A stretch of 11,182 nt of DNA from an uncultured Ruminococcus sp. (GTDB lineage Bacteria > Bacillota > Clostridia > Oscillospirales > Acutalibacteraceae): contig CADCOF010000204.1 in NCBI GenBank assembly GCA_902802975.1, positions 1 to 11,182 of the forward strand, in the 5' to 3' direction. A model generated the notes under the pieces. It searched no databases, was not told the origin of the DNA, and was given only the letters and a program-made list of their open reading frames with translations. Position 1 is the stretch's first letter. Each line of letters opens with the position of its first letter. Below are positions 6,079 to 11,182 of the stretch, piece by piece. The position numbers and the translations under genes were made by a program.

Positions 6079-8940
6079 TTACTCTAAAAACAGTCCGTAC
6101 TTAATGATAGCCGCTATTGCCTTTCTGCGCGAATCATATGCGGCTCTTGACAGCTTGCATATCACTTTATACATCATGCAGAGTTCTTCTTCGGAAGGCG
6201 GTGTGCGTCCGAATTTCGCTTTTAGCGCAGTCGCTGTAAAGAGTTTATAATCTGCAGCCGATACGCCTCTGATTAATTTGCTTATTCTTAATGAGAATTC
6301 TTCTTCTCCCTGATCTTTGGATTTTTTGATCCGCTGCAGTCTCAGCAGGAAAAGTGAATACGAGTACATCGATAACGCTCTTCTGCGTTCATCTCCCTTT
6401 GTTAAATACAATATACGCAGTTTGATCAAAGATACCCGCAGCAAAACAGCCGATGCGGCGATAACAAATATTTTCAGCAGCATCATAAGGAAGCTTTTCA
6501 GTGCCTTGAGCAATTTTGAAGGCGGCGCAGTAACAGTGCCATCTGAGGAAGTTGAAATGCTTTCGCTCTCGGATTCGGTGTCGCTGTCTGTATCGCTTTC
6601 GGTATCACTGTCCGTTTCCGTATCGATGTTTGTATCGCTGTCTGTTTCTAAGTCTGTATCGTCTCCGGTATCACTATCAGTTTCGGCATTTTCGGGTGTT
6701 GTATTCTCCTCGGGAATATCACCGCCGATGTAAGGAGGCGTAAATTCCACTGGTATCCATCCCATCAATGGATAATATACCTCAACCCACGCATGGGAAT
6801 TGCTGTCCGGAATCGGGTGATATCCTCCGTTAATTGCGGTTTTTGGAGAAAGATCCTTCTTTGAAACTATATAGCCCTCACAGTAGCGCGTAGGTATTCC
6901 CGCACGCCTTAGCATCAGCGCAGCCACCGTTGCGAAATGCACGCAATAACCTTTATGGTTCTCGTTGAGAAAATACCCGACAAAATCCCTGTCTCGCGGC
7001 GTTTTGCCGGGACTGAGCGTATATTGTGCCTGATCCGAAAGATACTGTCTGATAGTAGACTCCATGCTGTCATAATAGCCTTTGATATAAAACATTCCGT
7101 TGTTATCTCCGACATAAGTATTGTTACTTTGAAAGATCATTTCAATGGAATCATCAAAATATTCAGGCAAATACGAATCTATATTTTCGGGGTAATCAAG
7201 ATAATTTTCAAGAACAAATTGGCGGTATATTTTCTCGTTATCCAAGAAATCACGATAATCATCTTCGTTTGCTGCGTCTTCCCCTGTCAAATAACTGCTG
7301 TATTCCAAAAAATCTCCATCATGGAGAATACTGTACAAGCATTGATTAGGGTTGCCCGTATTGACGTAATCAATTATACTTGAATTTAATATATACTGAT
7401 ATTCAGATGTATCCATATATATGTCTTCATATATATTTTCGTCATCAGGGGTACTTATTTCACTCCAGCTTCCATATGAACCGATATATGCACTTGGGTA
7501 ATCGAAAGAATAATCAACAACACGCTCCCGGTAATCAGACAATCCACTGCTGAGTGATACGGAAAAAGATCTGTCGTATTTTGCCTTTGCGGTGCCATTG
7601 ACTATCTCATCGGAATACTCAGGCAGCATATATCCCGCAGTAAGAAATGTTTTGGGATTGATCGCTTCGTTTACGATTTCAATATCGTATGTGTGAAGAG
7701 GATAAAACAAATCATTATAGTAATTTGTTCCATCATAAAAATTGATCGCATTTGGTTGAAACAGCTGAGGATAATATCCGTTTTCGACCAGCATATCCCA
7801 ATTGTTAAAAGAATTTACTTTACGTGGCGAAAGAGATTTCCAGCTTTTTCCATTAAATACATCTGCCGAAAAAGCTCTCAGATACTGAATATATGCGCGG
7901 TCGCTTTTGATCTTGAACATTGTTTCACCGGAATAATGAAGATCACCGAGCTTTGACACCTGACCGTGATTAAGATTATCCGATGTACCGAAACCCATCT
8001 GTTCAAAAAATGTACCCGAGGCGGCATATTCCGCATAATGCAGGATATCACGTCCAAATTGATCAAGTTCCTTGCTGCGCTTGTAATTTGTGTAATCGAA
8101 TACATTATACATAAATAGAGTTATCAATCCGGCGAAAATAAACATAACCGCTGTTTGTTCCGCTGCCGAATATGCAGAGTATTTTCCTGAAATGCGTATC
8201 GTTTTGCCAAAATGCAGCACAATATCGCGCTTGCCTCCGATGCGGAAATCGGATACGTTGATCACATACGTCACAATGCACATAAGAAATGCGATCAAAA
8301 ACCAAAACTCGCCCACAAGAACATTCAGGATAAGTGGAACGCTGCAGATAGACATTACCGCTACGGCATAGCAAATCGAACTGCACCGACGCACGCCCAA
8401 AAATGACATCACCAAAGTCAATCCGAACACAACAGCAGACATAAACCATACCAATTCTTTTTTGGGATCATCCGCATCGTAAAACACAAGATAATACCGC
8501 TGTGGAGATACGCCTTCTGATACAAGTATGCTGTACATTACACGGTTTGCCGCACGGATAAAACCATTTGCTATAAGTTTGTACCGCGGGATAAATTCAA
8601 CTGCGGCGATGATCAGAATTACCGCCATCACGGCTGCATATTTCTTTTTTATACAGTGTAATCCGGAAATGATCAAACTGCTAAAAAAAGCTACGCTAAA
8701 GAATAATGTGATTTCCCGCTCGGAGAATGAAAACGAGATTGGTTCGGAAGAACCGCTGCCAAAAAGCCCGAAGCTTTTTGCGTAAATAATCATCAGACAT
8801 AACAACGTCACACTAACTATCAAACAGGCCAATATGCTCATAACAGGATTATCATTTTTGTCGGTCTTTATGCCGATAATTCCATTTAATTTGAGTATAC
8901 GAGGCTTTTTGCCAATAAATTTATCGTTATTTTTTGTCAA
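6079..8940 (-). CDS. TgpA-like membrane transglutaminase/cysteine-protease-fold protein (953 aa)
   Basis: This is a membrane protein with an extracytoplasmic transglutaminase-like domain, expected to cleave or crosslink a cell-surface protein; the substrate is unknown. About seven hydrophobic segments lie at 35-57, 77-95, 100-118, 163-182, 187-208, 210-229 and 263-280. A long outer region (281-812) follows, then one more membrane segment (813-836) and a cytoplasmic tail of DUF4129 type (about 840-930). The catalytic pattern is visible: Cys666 in KGYCVHFA, His716 in SHAWVEVYY, and the third position as Glu732 in VEFTPPY, where many relatives have Asp. A 48-residue Asp/Glu/Ser/Thr-rich linker (753-800) joins the domain to the last membrane segment. 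The start is TTG, with a GGAGGTGA site 9 nt upstream, and it overlaps the DUF58 stop by 4 nt (TTGA). It is the third gene of the MoxR-DUF58-transglutaminase operon. Confidence 0.94.
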   Translation of the reverse strand: MTKNNDKFIGKKPRILKLNGIIGIKTDKNDNPVMSILACLIVSVTLLCLMIIYAKSFGLFGSGSSEPISFSFSEREITLFFSVAFFSSLIISGLHCIKKKYAAVMAVILIIAAVEFIPRYKLIANGFIRAANRVMYSILVSEGVSPQRYYLVFYDADDPKKELVWFMSAVVFGLTLVMSFLGVRRCSSICYAVAVMSICSVPLILNVLVGEFWFLIAFLMCIVTYVINVSDFRIGGKRDIVLHFGKTIRISGKYSAYSAAEQTAVMFIFAGLITLFMYNVFDYTNYKRSKELDQFGRDILHYAEYAASGTFFEQMGFGTSDNLNHGQVSKLGDLHYSGETMFKIKSDRAYIQYLRAFSADVFNGKSWKSLSPRKVNSFNNWDMLVENGYYPQLFQPNAINFYDGTNYYNDLFYPLHTYDIEIVNEAINPKTFLTAGYMLPEYSDEIVNGTAKAKYDRSFSVSLSSGLSDYRERVVDYSFDYPSAYIGSYGSWSEISTPDDENIYEDIYMDTSEYQYILNSSIIDYVNTGNPNQCLYSILHDGDFLEYSSYLTGEDAANEDDYRDFLDNEKIYRQFVLENYLDYPENIDSYLPEYFDDSIEMIFQSNNTYVGDNNGMFYIKGYYDSMESTIRQYLSDQAQYTLSPGKTPRDRDFVGYFLNENHKGYCVHFATVAALMLRRAGIPTRYCEGYIVSKKDLSPKTAINGGYHPIPDSNSHAWVEVYYPLMGWIPVEFTPPYIGGDIPEENTTPENAETDSDTGDDTDLETDSDTNIDTETDSDTESDTDSDTESESESISTSSDGTVTAPPSKLLKALKSFLMMLLKIFVIAASAVLLRVSLIKLRILYLTKGDERRRALSMYSYSLFLLRLQRIKKSKDQGEEEFSLRISKLIRGVSAADYKLFTATALKAKFGRTPPSEEELCMMYKVICKLSRAAYDSRRKAIAAIIKYGLFLE
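6541..6684 (-). repeat. Low-complexity repeat encoding an acidic Ser/Thr linker
   Basis: This part of the transglutaminase gene encodes residues 753-800, almost only Asp, Glu, Ser and Thr in short SDT/ESD/ETD units. The DNA is repetitive: the 11-mer TCGCTGTCTGT occurs at 6581-6591 and 6635-6645 on the plus strand, 54 nt apart and in the same frame. It is probably a flexible, negatively charged spacer outside the membrane, and its length may vary between strains by slippage. Confidence 0.75.
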
Positions 8941-10043
8941 TTCGAGTCACCTCCGATAGAGTTGTCTTTTACGTCGATACACATCATCGAACTATCGGGG
9001 TGAAAATCATCGTTCATATGTGACGAATCATAAATATAGTAAACTGCTGCGTCACTGTGATAGACAGATTTATATGAGTGATATGTAAGTCCGTTACCTT
9101 TCGGCAAAGGATTAGACAAAACCATTTTCATCAACAGTGATATATCTTCTGTTTTTTGTATCTTGATTTCAATATTTTTATCAGCTGTATTCGAAAAGAG
9201 GCTTACATTAAACGGCTTGTTCTGCTCGATCAATCTGAGTGCCAGCTGCACAAACACCGCAAGGAGATTGTCGGAAAGCTTCTTTTTTTCTTCAACAGAT
9301 ACATCTTCATAAATCGATGTTTCGATCAAAACACGAATATTCTCCTCAATAGGACAGCTGAATTCCTTAACTATCAGCATATCACGCTTTGTACTGAGCG
9401 GCCAATGAACATTTCTCAGGTCATCGCCCTCACGATAATCCCGAAGCTCGAAAACCTGAGACCTATCGTCACCTTTTACCGTGTCCGAAAATATATCACT
9501 GTCCGGTATAATGTGCGAGGCGGCATTGGCGTTAAGTTCCTGCGGTTTTGACGACGGTGTTATCAGCAATTCTACAAATTCACGGCTGGCTCGTATGGGA
9601 ATTGCTAGCAGTCCAAAGCTGTCACACACTTTAACTTTTAATATCCTGCCACGTATACAAGCAGCATACGGAGTTTCAAGCGGAACATAAAGCCGTCTTT
9701 TATCGTGGGCGGCAAGTGCGGAACAAACAGATACACGAAGCTCCCCCGTATCGCATGGATCGCTGAAGCCTAGTTTTACGATCAGTTTTCCGACCGGCAG
9801 TACAAAAGTATTTTCAATAGTTACGCAAAACTCCACTATTCTTTTTGATGTATTTGCATGGGAATGCGTCTTGCTTAGAGCAGCAGTAACATTTCTCGAT
9901 ACCATAACGCACTGAACAAAGCTCACGGAACACAGAGCGCACACCAACACTATTGAAAATAAAGCCACATATGAATCGCAGTATACATAGAAAAATAACA
10001 GTACAACCGACGCTGCAAGCAGTGCAATTCTGTTTTTTATCAT
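8937..10043 (-). CDS. DUF58 membrane-anchored protein (368 aa)
   Basis: DUF58 proteins accompany MoxR ATPases, carry a vWA-like fold and probably act as adaptors between the ATPase and envelope targets. Two hydrophobic segments (about 5-22 and 26-46) anchor the N-terminus. Residues about 65-150 form a beta-rich region. The signature is at 202-228: DYREGDD (202-208), VHWPLSTKRD (212-221) and IVKEF (224-228). After it, where the vWA strand usually ends in an Asp-x-Ser metal site, this protein has ETS (241-243), so metal binding may be altered. I chose the ATG at 10043 because AGAGGT lies 7 nt upstream and the hydrophobic segment then starts at once. The longer frame from 10088 would add 15 charged residues overlapping MoxR and has no visible site of its own. 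The gene starts 4 nt after the MoxR stop. Confidence 0.93.
   Translation of the reverse strand: MIKNRIALLAASVVLLFFYVYCDSYVALFSIVLVCALCSVSFVQCVMVSRNVTAALSKTHSHANTSKRIVEFCVTIENTFVLPVGKLIVKLGFSDPCDTGELRVSVCSALAAHDKRRLYVPLETPYAACIRGRILKVKVCDSFGLLAIPIRASREFVELLITPSSKPQELNANAASHIIPDSDIFSDTVKGDDRSQVFELRDYREGDDLRNVHWPLSTKRDMLIVKEFSCPIEENIRVLIETSIYEDVSVEEKKKLSDNLLAVFVQLALRLIEQNKPFNVSLFSNTADKNIEIKIQKTEDISLLMKMVLSNPLPKGNGLTYHSYKSVYHSDAAVYYIYDSSHMNDDFHPDSSMMCIDVKDNSIGGDSN
8947..8954 (-). promoter_or_regulatory. Ribosome binding site fixing the transglutaminase TTG start
   Basis: The minus strand reads GGAGGTGA, a full Shine-Dalgarno match, with 9 nt between GGAGG and the TTG at 8938-8940. The site lies inside the last codons of the DUF58 gene, whose TGA stop shares three bases with the TTG start. 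This arrangement fits coupled translation. Confidence 0.8.
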
Positions 10044-10047
10044 TATA

Positions 10048-10980
10048 TCAACCTCTGACCGTGGGCGCGTCCACTCTTCGCAAAACACCGTTTAAAACAT
10101 CTTCACAGGATTCGTCCGACATTTTTGCCTGCGCACTGAGAATTATACGGTGAGAACACACATCAATAAAGGTTTTACTGACATCTTCGGGGATAACATA
10201 ATCTCGTTTATGCAGGAATGCGCGGGCTGCTGACATATTCGAAAGCGCAAGCGCACCTCTGGGGCTTACGCCAAGCGTGATCTTTGAGTCCTCTCTTGTG
10301 GCGTTGACAAGGCGCACAATGTAATCCAAAATAGCGTCGCTCCGAAATACATTCTCAACTTTATTTCGCATTTCCATAATGTCATACGCAGACGCTGCGG
10401 GGCGTACAAGGTCAAGCGGATTGTAGCCCTGACGATCACGAAGCATGGCGATCTCACTTTCAATATTCGGATACCCCATGGTCAATCTGACTGTAAATCT
10501 GTCTGTCTGCGATTCCGGCAAAGGCAGCGCACCGGCAGTTCCGACATGGTTTTGTGTTGCGATAACCATATGGGGTTCGGGACACTGATGAGTTACTCCG
10601 TCAACTGTAACGGCGTGTTCCTCCATCAATTCCAAAAGCGCAGACTGAGTTTTACTGGATGTTCTGTTTATCTCATCTGCAAGCAAAAGATTACAAAGAC
10701 CTGCGCCCTTTTTGTATTCAAATTTTCCTGTTGATTTATTATATATAGTAAAGCCTGTAATATCAGAAGGCATTACGTCCGGAGTAAACTGCACGCGCTT
10801 GCATTCAAGCTGCATAGCTTTTGAAAACGCGAGAGCCATTGTAGTTTTGCCCACACCGGGTATATCCTCGATCAGAATATTTCCTCCGGCCAATATTACT
10901 TCCATTACTTTTACAAGAATATCGTCTTTTCCTACAACTACTTTCTTAACTTCTTTTATGATATTTATAGCCTGTTTCAT
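10048..10980 (-). CDS. MoxR-family AAA+ ATPase (310 aa)
   Basis: This is a cytoplasmic ATPase of the MoxR family, chaperone-like machines that activate or assemble partner proteins, usually through vWA or DUF58 proteins encoded next to them. Walker A is EDIPGVGKT (38-46), Walker B is LLLADEINR (98-106), sensor 1 ends in Asn144 of IATQN, and the arginine finger is Arg161 in ESQTDRF. A GVSPRGA sensor 2 motif lies in the C-terminal lid. Length and motif order are normal for the family, so the protein should be active. The ATG start has AAGAGG 6 nt upstream. It is the first gene after the promoter at 11036-11064, and the DUF58 and transglutaminase genes follow it almost without gaps. The symbol moxR is often used loosely for this family, so I leave it blank. 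Confidence 0.96.
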   Translation of the reverse strand: MKQAINIIKEVKKVVVGKDDILVKVMEVILAGGNILIEDIPGVGKTTMALAFSKAMQLECKRVQFTPDVMPSDITGFTIYNKSTGKFEYKKGAGLCNLLLADEINRTSSKTQSALLELMEEHAVTVDGVTHQCPEPHMVIATQNHVGTAGALPLPESQTDRFTVRLTMGYPNIESEIAMLRDRQGYNPLDLVRPAASAYDIMEMRNKVENVFRSDAILDYIVRLVNATREDSKITLGVSPRGALALSNMSAARAFLHKRDYVIPEDVSKTFIDVCSHRIILSAQAKMSDESCEDVLNGVLRRVDAPTVRG

Positions 10981-11035
10981 TTACTGCCTCTTTTCATAGT
11001 CTATGTAGATATTTGCGTAAAACAAATCTGAAATA

Positions 11036-11064
11036 ATTATACATCATACAAAAATAGATTTCAA
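11036..11064 (-). promoter_or_regulatory. Sigma-A type promoter of the MoxR operon
   Basis: On the minus strand TTGAAA (11059-11064) is followed after exactly 17 nt by TATAAT (11036-11041), a near-consensus housekeeping promoter. Transcription should start around 11028-11030, leaving a leader of about 50 nt before the MoxR start codon. I see no clear operator or riboswitch in that leader. Confidence 0.8.
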
Positions 11065-11158
11065 TAACTACAGAAAAAAATGGCAAGCAGACAGGCAGTT
11101 ACTATTCACACTCAAACCTAAGATAAAAATAGGAGAAAAACTCTAAAATAATCAAAAG

Positions 11159-11181
11159 CCTCAAATCTCGTAAAATTGAGG
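11159..11181. terminator. Weak hairpin, possible terminator of the upstream gene
   Basis: CCTCAA (11159-11164) pairs with TTGAGG (11176-11181) over 6 bp with an 11-nt loop. In the minus direction it is followed by CTTTTGATTATTTT, which is T-rich but interrupted. It could end a gene lying beyond the right edge. The stem is short and the call is weak. Confidence 0.3.
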
Positions 11182-11182
11182 A

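Noticed and set aside
6317..6733. Plus-strand open frame rich in Ser/Val/Leu repeats
   Set aside because: It is the antisense reading of the acidic linker and tail of the transglutaminase gene. The repeats follow from the low-complexity DNA, and the sense frame has clear domains.
6937..7383. Plus-strand open frame of 148 codons inside the transglutaminase gene
   Set aside because: It is antisense to the catalytic and outer region of a recognised protein, with no motifs of its own.
10044..10088. Longer DUF58 start at 10088 with 15 extra residues
   Set aside because: It would overlap MoxR by 41 nt, add charged residues before a membrane anchor, and lacks the AGAGGT site seen 7 nt before the ATG at 10043.
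11102..11182. 26-codon open frame entering from the right edge on the minus strand
   Set aside because: It could be the end of a gene outside the window, but it is short, hydrophobic, unrecognised and spans the weak hairpin, so coding cannot be supported.

Overview
The window looks like a chromosomal segment of a low-to-moderate GC member of Bacillota, class Clostridia, probably a gut Ruminococcus/Oscillospiraceae-type organism. The reasons are strong AGGAGG-type ribosome binding sites, two TTG starts, a consensus sigma-A promoter, a clostridial-style MoxR sequence, and GC-rich foldback repeats between genes. The genus is inference. No phage, transposase, tRNA, rRNA or CRISPR was found.

Five genes all lie on the minus strand, so they read from right to left. 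From the right: a promoter (11036-11064), then a MoxR-type AAA+ ATPase (10048-10980), a DUF58 membrane protein (8937-10043) and a large TgpA-like membrane transglutaminase (6079-8940). MoxR and the DUF58 gene are 4 nt apart. The DUF58 stop and the transglutaminase TTG start overlap by 4 nt. This is the well-known MoxR-DUF58-transglutaminase module, which is thought to remodel or process proteins at the cell envelope.

After a 123-nt spacer made of a degenerate 7-nt repeat and a foldback structure come two more genes: a 140-residue protein with a ubiquitin-like (beta-grasp) pattern (5533-5955) and a giant 1702-residue DUF4132 protein (411-5519). They are 13 nt apart, and the ribosome binding site of the second adjoins the stop codon of the first. 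I see no clear terminator in the spacer, so all five genes could be one transcript, but this is not shown.

The left 410 nt carry no gene. They hold three repeat-like structures: an A/T-rich hairpin (5-28), a hairpin followed by a conserved-looking tail (102-123), and a GC-rich element (309-410) that can fold into a compact three-way junction and ends directly at the DUF4132 stop codon.

The most interesting part is the pairing of a ubiquitin-fold small protein with a DUF4132 giant next to a MoxR/DUF58/transglutaminase module. DUF4132 proteins also occur near a MoxR-type ATPase in the E. coli yeh region, so a recurring functional link between AAA+ ATPases and DUF4132 proteins is plausible.
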